A stretch of 64,000 bases of DNA. Source: Actinomadura spongiicola (lineage in GTDB: Bacteria; Actinomycetota; Actinomycetes; Streptosporangiales; Streptosporangiaceae). Below are positions 8,213 through 16,639 of the stretch, piece by piece (position 1 is the first letter of the stretch; every line of letters starts with the position of its first letter). A program made the position numbers and the translations under genes. The stretch lies in contig NZ_QVNQ01000009.1 of the NCBI RefSeq assembly GCF_003432485.1, forward strand, positions 1 through 64,000. Direction: 5' to 3'. The notes beneath the pieces were generated by a model. It worked only from the letters and a program-made list of their open reading frames with translations, was not told where the DNA came from and searched no databases.

Positions 8213-9216
8213 CTTTCCGCCAGATGGACGAGCATCTTGCCGAGGTTGGCGCCGTGCAGCACCCCGAGGAGCGCGGCGGGAGCCTGCTCCAGCCCGGCCA
8301 CCACCGTGTGCTCCTCGCGCAGCGAGCCGTCGGCGAGCCAGCCCGCGGCACGCTCGATCCACTCGGGGAACAACGGGAAGTAGGAGCTGACCAGCAGGCC
8401 GCGCAACGTGAGCTCCTTGCTGTAGGCGGTGTAGAGGTTGCGCGGGCCGTGGACCGCCCCGGTGGCGTTGTACTGGCTGATCGCCCCTACCAGCGCGAAC
8501 CGGCCGCCCGGCCGGGCCGAGTCGATGGCCGCCTCCAGATGCTCGCCGCCGACGTTGTCCACGTAGACGTCGATGCCCCCGGGCGCGGCCTCGGCGAGTC
8601 GGGCGCCGATGGGGCCGTCACGCCGGTCGAGGCCGATGTCGAACCCGAAGTCCTTCACGAGCCGGGCCACCTTGTCGGGGCCGCCCGCCGAGCCGATCAC
8701 CTTGACCGCGCCGAGCCGGCGGGCGAGTTGCCCGGCCACGAGGCCGACCGCCCCGGCGGCTGCGGAGATGAACACCGTGTCGCCGCGCTGGACGGGCGCC
8801 ACGCGGGTCAGCGCGGCGTAGGCGGTCAGGCCGGTGGTGCCCAGCACCCCCAGGTACGCCGCGGGCGGGGCGAGCGCGGTGTCGACGACGGTGGCGTCGG
8901 AGCCGTTCAGGACGGCGAAGTCGCGCCAGCCGAGGAAGTGCGAAACCGTCGCCCCGACCGGGACGTCGGGGTCCCGGGAGGCGATCACCTCGCCGACCGC
9001 GCCGCCGTCCAGCGCCGCGCCGAGCCGGAACGGCGCGATGTAGGACGGGGCGTCGTTCATCCGTCCGCGCATGTACGGATCGACCGACATCCACAGGTTG
9101 CGCACCAGGATCTGGCCGTCGCCGGGTTCGGGCACCTCGGTGTGCACCAGGGCGAACTGGGACAGGGACGGCTCGCCGTGCGGGCGTTCGACGAGCTGGA
9201 TCTCGCGCCCCCTCAT
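8209..9216 (-). CDS. NADP-dependent oxidoreductase (zinc-free MDR, alkenal reductase type)
   Basis: The 335-residue protein matches the medium-chain reductase group that reduces 2-alkenals and enones (YfmJ/CurA-like): NLWMSVDPYMRGRMND near residue 40, the Rossmann motif SAAAGAVGLVAGQLAR, the strand YVDNVGGEHL and the closing GKMLVHLAE. It has no structural zinc cysteines. The ATG overlaps the stop of the OYE gene (ATGA) and its own stop overlaps the next start (GTGA), so the whole set is translationally coupled. Confidence 0.88.
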   Translation of the reverse strand: MRGREIQLVERPHGEPSLSQFALVHTEVPEPGDGQILVRNLWMSVDPYMRGRMNDAPSYIAPFRLGAALDGGAVGEVIASRDPDVPVGATVSHFLGWRDFAVLNGSDATVVDTALAPPAAYLGVLGTTGLTAYAALTRVAPVQRGDTVFISAAAGAVGLVAGQLARRLGAVKVIGSAGGPDKVARLVKDFGFDIGLDRRDGPIGARLAEAAPGGIDVYVDNVGGEHLEAAIDSARPGGRFALVGAISQYNATGAVHGPRNLYTAYSKELTLRGLLVSSYFPLFPEWIERAAGWLADGSLREEHTVVAGLEQAPAALLGVLHGANLGKMLVHLAER

Positions 9217-10301
9217 GCCGGGAGGTCCAGGATCGGGTAGTCGGTGTAGCCGCGGTGGTCGCCGCCGTAGAAGGTGTCGGCGTCGGGCTCGTTGTAGGGG
9301 CCGCCCGCGCGGACCCGGTCGGGCAGGTCGGGGTTGGCCAGCCACATCGTGGCCAACGCGATCGCATCGGCGACTCCCTCGCGCAGGGCCGCCGCCCCGG
9401 TCTCGGGCGTGGAGGGGAAGGAGTCGGCCGTGGGGTGCGGGCACAGCAGCAGGCCGCCGGGCCACTCGTCCCGGACGAGCCTGGTCATGTCGCGGGTGAC
9501 GGCCTCGAACAGGTGCAGGTACGCCAGCGGCGTCGGCGCCAGCGCGCGCACCAGGGCGCGGTAGAGGTCGGCGGTGTCGCCCTCGACGATCCCGTTGTAG
9601 GCGAGCCCCGGCGACAGGCGCAGTCCGACCCGCTCCGGGTCGACCGCGGCGGCGACGGCCTCGACCACCTCCACGGTGAGGCGGATGCGGCCGGCGATGG
9701 AGCCGCCGTACCCGTCGGTGCGCAGGTTGGAGCCGTCGGCCAGGAACTGGTGGAGCAGGAAGCCGTTCGCGCCGTGCAGCTCCACCCCGTCGAAACCGGC
9801 GGCGATCGCGTTGCGGGCGGCCGCGGTGAAGTCGGCGATGGTGGCGGCGATGTCGTCGGCGGTCATCTCCCGCGGCACCGGATGCTCCAGCATGCCGTCG
9901 GGGGTGAAGAGCGATTCGCCCGACGCGACCGCCGAGGGGGCCAGCGGCAGCGCGCCGTCGGAGTACAGGATCGGATGGCCGATCCGGCCGCAGTGCACGA
10001 GCTGGGCGACGATCCTGCCGCCGGCGGCGTGCACCGCGTCGGTGACCGTCCGCCACGCGTGGACCTGCTCGTCGGTGTGCAGGCCGGGCGTCTGGATGTA
10101 GCCCTGGCCGATCTCGCTCACCTGGATGGCCTCGGTGATGATCAGCCCGGCCGAGGCGCGCTGGGCGTAGTACCGCGCGGTCAGGTCGCCGACCAGCCCG
10201 CCGTACGCCCTGCTGCGCGTCATCGGTGCCATCACCAGCCGGTTCGGCAGCTCAAGCTTGCCCAGGGTGACCGGTCGGAAGAACTCGTCTTTGGGGTTCA
10301 C
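9213..10301 (-). CDS. alkene reductase, Old Yellow Enzyme family
   Basis: The 362-residue FMN protein has the OYE signature throughout: FRPVTLGKLELPNRLVMAPM, TRSR, the catalytic-tyrosine segment ARYYAQRASAGLIITEA, then H-x2-R (VHCGRIGHP), GFDGVELHGANGFLLHQFL and R-LSPG. It reduces activated C=C bonds with NADPH. Start GTG 10301 follows a promoter region that contains one copy of a 90-100 bp repeat. It is the first gene of a four-gene leftward operon of flavin and nicotinamide reductases, probably controlled by the regulator at 10545. Confidence 0.9.
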   Translation of the reverse strand: MNPKDEFFRPVTLGKLELPNRLVMAPMTRSRAYGGLVGDLTARYYAQRASAGLIITEAIQVSEIGQGYIQTPGLHTDEQVHAWRTVTDAVHAAGGRIVAQLVHCGRIGHPILYSDGALPLAPSAVASGESLFTPDGMLEHPVPREMTADDIAATIADFTAAARNAIAAGFDGVELHGANGFLLHQFLADGSNLRTDGYGGSIAGRIRLTVEVVEAVAAAVDPERVGLRLSPGLAYNGIVEGDTADLYRALVRALAPTPLAYLHLFEAVTRDMTRLVRDEWPGGLLLCPHPTADSFPSTPETGAAALREGVADAIALATMWLANPDLPDRVRAGGPYNEPDADTFYGGDHRGYTDYPILDLPA

Positions 10302-10329
10302 TGCGTCGTCCGTTTCTTGAGGGATCGGG

Positions 10330-10428
10330 TACGCCCCAAGATTCGGCGAAGGTCGCGTCCGCACCCAGATCCCCGTTCTGGCTACCCACCCGGTGACCAG
10401 CCAGGACATGACCGGCTACGCCATGACC
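10330..10428 (-). repeat. inverted repeat copy A upstream of the OYE operon
   Basis: Read on the minus strand this 99-base stretch begins GGTCATGGCGTAGCCGGTCA and aligns at roughly 80 % (by eye, with one gap of about 10 bases) to 11446-11534 read on the plus strand. It ends about 28 bases before the OYE start codon, so it occupies the promoter region. Together the two copies bracket the regulator gene in opposite orientation. Confidence 0.7.
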
Positions 10429-10544
10429 ACCATCCTGAAACGGATCATTTTGAACCGACCACGCCAGCCCGGCCTGCCGGGCCGCCGCGGCGGATCCGAA
10501 GCCGCCGCCTGTACGGCCTCGCTGTTGATCAAGGAAGCCGCGGG

Positions 10545-11399
10545 CTAGGCGAGGGGGAATCCGGGTGTGGCGAGAGCGGCGAGCCGACGCACCCGATCGT
10601 GCGACGGGGTGCCCGGTCGGGCCGACCAGAGCAGGAGACCCCGGACCTCGGGGTCGTCCGGAAGGAGCACGCGCTGGTAGTCGAACTCGATGGGGCCTTC
10701 CACCGGGTGGTCCCACACCAGGCTCTCGCCGCTGCCGGACCATTCCTCCACTTCGTGGGCCTGCCACAGCGCCTCGAACTCCGGGCTCCGCATGCGCATC
10801 GCCGCGATGTGCCCTTTCAGGCGCTCGTCGTGCGGATAGCGGGCCAGGCCCGTACGCAGATAGGCCACGTTGGCGCGGGCGTTGCGCTCCCAATAGGCGC
10901 CCCACCGCCGCGCGTTCTCGTTGAGGAACAGGTAGTGCGACGCGGTGCGTTGGCTCGGCACCGGACCCATTTCGCCGAACACCTGGTGGAACAGGGCGTT
11001 CCAGGCCAGCAGTTCGGTGCGGCGGCCGATCAGAAGGGCGGCGGTGAGCACCATGGAGTCCATCAGACCGAGCAGGCCGGGGCGGACGCCGGCGGACTCG
11101 TCGCTCAACGAGCCGGGCGCATCCGGCCGGGCCAGCCGGTGCAGGTGCGCCCGCTCATCCGCGGTCAGGCGCAGTGCGCCGGCGATGGCGTCCAGGACCT
11201 CGGCCGACACGTTCTGGCTCTGGCCCTGTTCGAGGCGCGTGTAGTGGGTGACGCTGACGCCGGCGAGCTGGGCCAGTTCCTCGCGGCGCAGCCCCGGCAC
11301 CCGGCGCTGCCTGCCGTAGCTGGTCAGCCCGACCTCCTCCGGGCGCAGCCGGGCGCGGCGCGATTTGAGGAACCGGCTGAGCTCGCTCTGGACGTCCAC
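10545..11399 (-). CDS. XRE-family regulator with MmyB-like ligand domain
   Basis: The 284-residue protein from GTG 11399 starts SELSRFLKSRRARLRPEEVG, then has an XRE helix-turn-helix (LRREELAQLAGVSVTHYTRL, about residues 38-60), followed by a MmyB-like PAS-related domain (LAWNALFHQVFGE ... ANVAYLRTGLARYP). This family commonly regulates an adjacent short-chain or flavin oxidoreductase. It lies directly upstream of, and in the same direction as, the OYE-MDR-flavodoxin-SDR operon and is flanked by inverted copies of a shared upstream element. Confidence 0.87.
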   Translation of the reverse strand: MDVQSELSRFLKSRRARLRPEEVGLTSYGRQRRVPGLRREELAQLAGVSVTHYTRLEQGQSQNVSAEVLDAIAGALRLTADERAHLHRLARPDAPGSLSDESAGVRPGLLGLMDSMVLTAALLIGRRTELLAWNALFHQVFGEMGPVPSQRTASHYLFLNENARRWGAYWERNARANVAYLRTGLARYPHDERLKGHIAAMRMRSPEFEALWQAHEVEEWSGSGESLVWDHPVEGPIEFDYQRVLLPDDPEVRGLLLWSARPGTPSHDRVRRLAALATPGFPLA

Positions 11400-11445
11400 G
11401 AACGAACAGTACAGGCGGGTTACAAGGCGATCCATGAGGGGTGCC

Positions 11446-11534
11446 GGTCATGTCGTAGCCGGTCACGTGCTGGCCGCCCGCCCCCGGGAACGGGATCTTG
11501 GTGTGGAGGCGACCTTCACCGAGATCTGGGGTGG
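11446..11534 (+). repeat. inverted repeat copy B upstream of the regulator
   Basis: Begins GGTCATGTCGTAGCCGGTCA and matches copy A (10330-10428, other strand). Position relative to genes: just upstream of the regulator start, but pointing away from it towards 11560, where no oxidoreductase gene now exists. It may be the promoter region of a lost divergent gene and at the same time part of the regulator's own control region. Confidence 0.65.
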
Positions 11535-11796
11535 GCACGGGCGTGGCGTCGGCAGCGGTACGTTGTGGTGTCCCTGGCGGGCGGGCGCTTGATCAGATGT
11601 CTGCGAAGGTGCGCCGTGGGGCCGTGAGGAGCAGAGCCGCGCGGACCGCGGCTACGCGGTCGGATCGATCGAGGTCACCGGCGAACCCCCGGGACCGCCG
11701 CCAACCCGAACGGGCTATGCAGGACGGCGGTGCCATGGCGGCGGCGGGCACCATAGCGTTCACGAACCCGCCTCGCCCATCTCTGACGGAGGGTGC

Positions 11797-12534
11797 ATGA
11801 CGTACGAGGACGTTGTGGCCGAGTCCGTGGCCGTCGAGGCAAGGCTCGCGGACCCTGCCGTGTACCGGGATTTCCTCCTTCACCGCCGGCTGCGGCGCAG
11901 CAGTGAGGCGCTGCGGCGGTTACTGCGGCTCGGTCCGCTGCGCGCCGATCTGGCCGCCGCCCGCGAGTTGGGCTGGACGGCGGAGATCGACCGGCTGGCG
12001 AGCGAAGTCGCCGCGCTCGAACGCGACGTCGCCCGCTGGGACCGTCACGACCCCTACGACGTGATCATGCACGTCAGGGGGCGGAAGCCGGACGACGATC
12101 AGGACACGGACCTGGGACTCGAAGCGGAACACCAAAAGATCGACCTGCTGCGAGAGTACGAGGCCCTCGCCCGCCGACGCGGCTGGCACGTCCGCTACCT
12201 GGACCAGGCCCGCGACCACTCCACCTTCGCCCTCACCGCGGGAGAGGGCGAGACGGGCGTCTGGTCGGTGCTCAAGGGCGAGAGCTCGGACTGGGTGACG
12301 GTACTCCCCGACGTCGGTGCCGAATTCCAGCTTTCCGGCGACGGGGAGGACCTACGCATCGAAACGTTCTGCCCGCCCCCTTACCGCCGTCCGTTCGACC
12401 TCCTCACCGTCCGGGTGACCCATGTGTCCTCCAGGGTCTCCGCGTGCGGAATGGCTCGTCGTCCGGGGGAAGCAAAGGCCAACGCGCTGCGCGTGCTCCG
12501 GGCCCTGTCGGCCGCCGGACTGTCCGAATGGTAG
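11797..12534 (+). CDS. release-factor-like protein (PCRF domain) without GGQ
   Basis: The protein is 245 residues, ATG behind a good GGAGG. The layout follows class-I peptide chain release factors: an N-terminal helical part with the RF-like opening ARLADPAVYRD, a PCRF-like core (about 85-180) including ALARRRGWHVRYL that mirrors Y-x-RYAERRGWKVE, then DLRIETF (185-191) in the place of the RF DLRIDTFRASG block, THVSSRV (208-214) for THIPTGI, and KANALRVLRAL (227-237) for NKAKAMKVLRARL. Where RFs have the peptidyl-tRNA hydrolysis motif GGQ it reads CPPPYRRPF, so the catalytic loop is missing. It is also shorter than RF1/RF2 (about 355). It may bind ribosomes without hydrolysis. Confidence 0.7.
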   Translation: MTYEDVVAESVAVEARLADPAVYRDFLLHRRLRRSSEALRRLLRLGPLRADLAAARELGWTAEIDRLASEVAALERDVARWDRHDPYDVIMHVRGRKPDDDQDTDLGLEAEHQKIDLLREYEALARRRGWHVRYLDQARDHSTFALTAGEGETGVWSVLKGESSDWVTVLPDVGAEFQLSGDGEDLRIETFCPPPYRRPFDLLTVRVTHVSSRVSACGMARRPGEAKANALRVLRALSAAGLSEW

Positions 12535-13055
12535 GTGCCTGTTCCTGCACCCGAGCCGTCCACCTGAGCGATGGGTCGCCGGACGGGCGATGATGTTAAG
12601 CCGTGTGGACGGGGCGGCAGTGTGCGGTGCCCGAAGAGGGGTTGTCGGCGGATCGTCGCTCCAGGCGCAGGTACCGCTCCGCGAGATCGGCTCGTCACGG
12701 GGTGGCGACCACGGCATGGCGTCCGAGGGCGCGCCGCCCCAGGACTCTGCCGAGCTGAACGCCTACCTCAGTGCTCCCCTCCACGGTCTGCGCCGGGCGC
12801 ACGTCCAGCCTGCGGCTCACTGTTGTCGCAGGAGCCTCGGGCCGATTGGTTGGCCTTGTCGTCACCGCTGCCCCGTCCGTCCTCGATCAGTCGACTCCGG
12901 CGACGATGGCGGGAACGCACTCCCCCACGCTCACCAAGGGCGTGGGTGGCGGCCCGCTTGGCGTCGTTCGCCGCAGGCCGTCTGCTGAGGCGTCTCGTGG
13001 TGCCCCTCGGCGCGCAGGCGTCGCGTCGGGTCGCCGCGGGCCGGATCCACGTTCG
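12535..13055. other. intergenic region, no clear gene
   Basis: About 520 bases without a convincing gene. The complementary arms CCGTCCAC and GTGGACGG lie at about 12557 and 12607. On the minus strand an ATG at about 13075, inside the end of the MFS gene and after an AAGGG site, opens a 45-codon frame (MGRLTNVDPARGDP at the start) that ends near 12937. I do not recognise it and its composition is no better than chance. Confidence 0.35.
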
Positions 13056-14318
13056 TCAGTCGTCCCATCGGCGTCCCTTCAACGCCGGAGCGCGCCCCGT
13101 CATCCGCCGGTGCGTGGGCGGTGCCGGTCGGGGACGTTGCGGGCGCGCGGTCGTCAGGTGATAGAGCAGTGCCAGGAGCGTGACCGCGGCGGCCGGTAGG
13201 CCCAAGGCGGTTGGTGGGAGCGCGACCCATTCCTGGGCCAGTCCGCCGAGGCCGCCGCCGAGGGCCATCCCGGCGTAGATGGCCGAGGAGTTGAGGCCGA
13301 GAAGAACCGGCGCCGCGGCCGGGCTGAGGGCTATGAGCCGGTGCTGTTGGGGCACGACCACGACGCCCAGGGCCGTGCCCCAGACCAGGGCCCATACCAG
13401 GGTGGACGCCAGCGTGGCGGTCGCGACCGAGGTGAGGGCCAGGGCGACGGCGCCGACGGCGAGGGGGGCGGTCAGCACCCGCGCGGGGTCGTACCGGTCG
13501 ACCAGTCGTCCGGCGACGATGTTCCCGGCCAGGATGCCGACTCCCCAGGCCAGCAGGACGACGGTGAGCAGCGCTTCGGAGCCGTCGGTCGCCTTCCTCA
13601 GGGCCGGGCCGACGTAGGTGTAGAGGGTGTAGGCGCCGAGGAACACCAGCGTGGTGACGGTCAGCAGCGCGAGGACCCGTCCCTGCCTGAGCGGACGCAG
13701 CCGGTCCCGCAGGGAGGCGGCCGGGAGTGTCACCTTGGGCAGGCCCGCGGCGATTCCGAGGACCGCGGCGAGGCCGATCCCGGCGACGGCCCACAGGGTG
13801 AGGCGCCAGTCGGTGCGGCCGATCAGCGTGCCGAGGGGAAGGCCCAACGCGGACGCCAGCGTGAGGCCGCCCAGCACGAAGGCCAGTGCCCTGCCCCGGC
13901 GTTCCGGGGGCGCGATGGCCCCCGCGGTGCTGGCGGCGGCGGAGTTGATCATCCCGGCGCCGATCGCGGTGACGACGCGGGCGGTCATCACCACCTCGTA
14001 GCCGGTGCCCAGAGCGGTGGCGGCGTTGCCGACCACGAAGACCGTCAACGCGACCAGGAGCGCGGACCGCCGGTCCAGTCGACCGGTGAGCGCGCCCATG
14101 AGGGGCGCCGACAGGGCCATCACCAGGGCGAACACCGTCACCAGCTGCCCGGCGGCGGGGGTCGAGACGTGCAGGTCGGTGGCGATGGCGGGAAGCAGGC
14201 CCGCGATGACGTAGCTGTCGGTGCCGACGGCGAAGGTCGCCAGGGCGAGGGGGAGCAGTCGTTTCCACACCGGGTGGTGCCGCCTTTCCGAAGGAGCCTC
14301 GGACGTGCCGAACGACAC
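13056..14318 (-). CDS. MFS drug-efflux transporter (DHA1/AraJ type)
   Basis: The protein is 420 residues with about 12 hydrophobic segments. It begins LLPLALATFAVGTDSYVIAG and carries motif A in the cytoplasmic loop (GALTGRLDRRSAL) and motif C-like glycines in helix 5. This is the DHA1 group that exports drugs and arabinose-like compounds. Start GTG 14318 is chosen because a promoter (TTGATA-N16-TATATT on the minus strand) ends about 8 bases upstream, which would make the message leaderless. It is divergent from an ArsR gene with a shared palindromic promoter, so drug-inducible control is likely. Confidence 0.85.
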   Translation of the reverse strand: MSFGTSEAPSERRHHPVWKRLLPLALATFAVGTDSYVIAGLLPAIATDLHVSTPAAGQLVTVFALVMALSAPLMGALTGRLDRRSALLVALTVFVVGNAATALGTGYEVVMTARVVTAIGAGMINSAAASTAGAIAPPERRGRALAFVLGGLTLASALGLPLGTLIGRTDWRLTLWAVAGIGLAAVLGIAAGLPKVTLPAASLRDRLRPLRQGRVLALLTVTTLVFLGAYTLYTYVGPALRKATDGSEALLTVVLLAWGVGILAGNIVAGRLVDRYDPARVLTAPLAVGAVALALTSVATATLASTLVWALVWGTALGVVVVPQQHRLIALSPAAAPVLLGLNSSAIYAGMALGGGLGGLAQEWVALPPTALGLPAAAVTLLALLYHLTTARPQRPRPAPPTHRRMTGRAPALKGRRWDD

Positions 14319-14324
14319 CCTAGG

Positions 14325-14367
14325 CAATATATGGATACTTGTCCATGTATCAAAGTGTCGTATCATG
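14325..14367. promoter_or_regulatory. divergent promoter/operator for MFS and ArsR
   Basis: Two overlapping inverted repeats: ATGGA (14331-14335) with TCCAT (14342-14346), and GATAC (14334-14338) with GTATC (14347-14351). The plus strand has TTGTCC-N16-TATCAT for arsR and the minus strand TTGATA-N16-TATATT for the transporter. Both promoters overlap the palindromes, as expected for an ArsR operator. Confidence 0.6.
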
Positions 14368-14394
14368 CCGGTGTGCGACACACGGGAGGCGGCC

Positions 14395-14745
14395 ATGCGT
14401 GAGGTGTCACAACCGGCGGTGGAGGACATCCGGCTGGTGGACGTGTTGCGCGCCCTGGCCGATCCGGTGCGGCTGGACCTCGTCCTGCGGCTCGACCGGA
14501 TGGGTGAGGACCTCTGCAACGCGATCGGCGCCGAGATCGGCGTTCACCAGACCACGTTGTCGCACCACTACCGGGTCCTGCGCGAGGCCGGTGTGACATG
14601 GACGACGGTGCGGGGCAGGTCCCGCCTGATTCGACTGCGCCGCGAGGACCTCGACGCACGCTTCCCCGGTCTACTCGACGCCGTGCTGAACGAGCGGCGC
14701 CGGGCCGGTGACACGACGACCGCCGGCACCGTCGAGGCGTCGTAA
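14395..14745 (+). CDS. ArsR-family transcriptional regulator
   Basis: The protein is 116 residues. The ATG at 14395 is preceded by GGGAGG five bases upstream and is preferred over an ATG at 14365. The winged helix-turn-helix reads DVLRALADPVRLDLVLRL, then IGVHQTTLSHHYRVLREAGV, then TTVRGRSRLIRLR. No metal-binding Cys pair is present (only one Cys, LCNAIG), so it is more likely a drug- or redox-responsive member than a metal sensor. It probably represses the divergent MFS gene and itself. Confidence 0.87.
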   Translation: MREVSQPAVEDIRLVDVLRALADPVRLDLVLRLDRMGEDLCNAIGAEIGVHQTTLSHHYRVLREAGVTWTTVRGRSRLIRLRREDLDARFPGLLDAVLNERRRAGDTTTAGTVEAS

Positions 14746-14954
14746 ACCTCAGGAAACATCTGGCTCGGCAGCGACGGAGGGCGGGCCGGTGACGACGAGC
14801 AAAGCGCTTAACGGTCGCGATACTCAAGCCGTAACCGACCGGTTCCGGCTACGCCCATGGGTCACTGTTCCGCGTCTCCATCAACGGCGCGGATCGGCCG
14901 CCGCCCTACAACCTCGCGGGTGAAGCGGTTCTGATCCGGTCAGCGAGGAGTGTC

Positions 14955-15770
14955 ATGGCCGGGCCGGACGCCAAGGGGCGCGCGACGTCCGTCCTGCTGG
15001 GCGGCATCACGCTCGCGTGCGTCGCCGGGGTGCCCGCGGGCGCGGCGCTCGGTCACGCCCTCGGCTGGCGGTGGGCGTTCTGGGCGGTGGCGTTGCTGTG
15101 CCTGCCCGCCGTCGTCGCCGTGGTCCGGTCGGTGCCGGAAACCGCCGCCGGGGCCTGGACGGTGCTCGACGGCAACGGGGAGCGTTGCGCAGCCCGAGGT
15201 CGGTGGTCGTGCTGCTGGTGGCCGCGCTGGTGAACGCCGCCACCTTCTGCGTCATCACCTATCTGGAGCCGCTGGTCACCGACGTCGCCGGTTGCGCCGC
15301 GGGGTGGGTGCCGGTGACGCTGGCGCTGTTCGGTCTCGGGTCGTTCACCGGGGTCACCGTGGCCGGACGCCTGTCCGACGCGCGTCCCATGCGGGTCCTT
15401 CTACCGGGCGGGTCGCTCTCCTCGGCGGATGGACGTTGTTCACGGTCGTGGCGGGAAGCGCCGTGGCCTTCTTGGTGCTCGTGTTCGTCCAGGGGGCTTT
15501 CTCGTTCGCCGTGGGGTCGACGTTGATCGCTCAGGCGCTGTACGCGGCGGCCCCGGAGCCCTCGCTGGGGTGGGTCGTTCGCGACGGCCGCGCTGAACGT
15601 GGGCGCCGCCGGCGGTCCGGCGGTCGGTGGGGTCGCCGTCGCCGTCCGGTTCGGGCTTCGCTCGCCGTTGTGGGTGAGTGCCCTGTTGGTGGCGGTGGCG
15701 TTCGCCGTCGCGGGTCTCGCTCGGGGGGCGCGTCGCCTGTGGGCCGTCGACGGAGCCGGTCCGGGGACGG
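14955..15770 (+). pseudogene. MFS transporter pseudogene (chloramphenicol-exporter-like), truncated and frameshifted
   Basis: Three frames in turn carry pieces of one Cmx/Cml-type exporter. Frame one, from 14955, reads KGRATSVLLGGITLACVAGV and on through helix 5. Near 15185 homology moves to the next frame (SVVVLLVAALVNAATFCVIT to GRLSDARPMRVLL). Near 15410 it moves again (GGWTLFTVVAGSAVAFLVLV to ALYAAAPEPS), and near 15590 once more (VGAAGGPAVGGVAVAVRFG). The first three or four helices of the family are absent upstream. At least three frameshifts mean no functional protein. It converges on the TetR gene at 15771, its probable former partner. Confidence 0.85.
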
Positions 15771-16376
15771 TCAGTGGACGAAGACGCCGGCGCGGGCCGC
15801 GGCGTCGGCGGCCGCGGCGGCGCGGTCGGCGGTGGCCTCGTCGATCGGGTCGCCGGTGATGAACAGGCGGTGGTAGAGGGGCGCGACGGCGGCGCGGACG
15901 ACGTCGGCGGCGTCGGTTCCGGAGGGGACCTCGCTTCGCTGGGCGGCGCGCCGGACGATGACGGCGGACTGCTCGTGCCGGCGGGCGAGGAACGTGTGCA
16001 GGGCGCGGGCGGCCTCGGTGCTGTGCGCGGCGGCGGACACGAACGCCCGGGAGACGGGGCCGTGCTCGGGGTCGGTGAGGCCGGTGAGGACGAGCCGTGC
16101 GAGTGCCCGCAGGTCACCGGCCAGGGTGCCGGTGTCGGGGATGGGCCACGGTTCGCCGGACGCGGCGTCCAGCGCGTCGGCGATGAGGCCGTCGGCGCTC
16201 CCCCACCGCCGGTAGACGGTGGTCTTGTGCACGCCGGAGCGGGTGGCGACGTTCTCCACGGTGAGACCCGGGTAGCCGTGCTCGGACAGTTCGGCGAGCG
16301 TGGCCTGCCGGACGGCGTCGCGGACCCGGGCGGTGCGGCCGCCGGGGCGGGCGGTGCCGGGCGCGGCGCTGGTCAA
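15771..16376 (-). CDS. TetR/AcrR-family regulator
   Basis: The protein is 201 residues. The N-terminal helix-turn-helix (ATLAELSEHGYPGLTVENVA then SGVHKTTVYRRWGSADGLI) is canonical. The C-terminal half, with HGPVSRAFVSAA and AVAPLYHRLFITGDPID, resembles the TetR_C_11 ligand domain. It is convergent with the decayed exporter and so may have lost its target. Its upstream side is only 135 bases from the Tn3-type element. Confidence 0.87.
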   Translation of the reverse strand: MTSAAPGTARPGGRTARVRDAVRQATLAELSEHGYPGLTVENVATRSGVHKTTVYRRWGSADGLIADALDAASGEPWPIPDTGTLAGDLRALARLVLTGLTDPEHGPVSRAFVSAAAHSTEAARALHTFLARRHEQSAVIVRRAAQRSEVPSGTDAADVVRAAVAPLYHRLFITGDPIDEATADRAAAAADAAARAGVFVH

Positions 16377-16505
16377 GCGACGTGCCCGCCGCGCGGGCGC
16401 CCGGGTCGTCGGCGAGGTTCCACACCGTCATCGTAACGCGACACCGGTTGCGTTAGGCGTGCGGTCGGGTCGCGCGTCCTGGTCGCCGGTTGGCCCCGCC
16501 AGGGT

Positions 16506-16510
16506 GTGCC
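16506..16510. repeat. target-site duplication, left (GTGCC)
   Basis: GTGCC immediately before the left terminal repeat; the same five bases follow the right terminal repeat at 19242-19246. A 5-bp duplication is the hallmark of Tn3-family insertion. Confidence 0.85.
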
Positions 16511-16551
16511 GGGGTCCCGGGTCTCTACTGGCCGGTAGTGACGCTAAGGCT
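16511..16551 (+). repeat. left terminal inverted repeat of Tn3-type element
   Basis: 41 bases starting GGGGTCCCGG and containing GCCGGTAGTGACGCTAAGG. Pairs with 19201-19241 without gaps; mismatches only at positions 7, 9, 12, 21 and 35. Confidence 0.87.
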
Positions 16552-16639
16552 TGGTCCGCAGGTCAGCGGCGATCGTTGCAGCTGAGAGCGTTCGAGTGAT
16601 CAAGTTTTGGCGCTACCGGGCGATAGTCGCTAGAAGCGC

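Noticed and set aside
9255..11627. 790-codon open frame on the plus strand
   Set aside because: It lies opposite the OYE operon and regulator, which have clear families; its own sequence has no recognisable fold.
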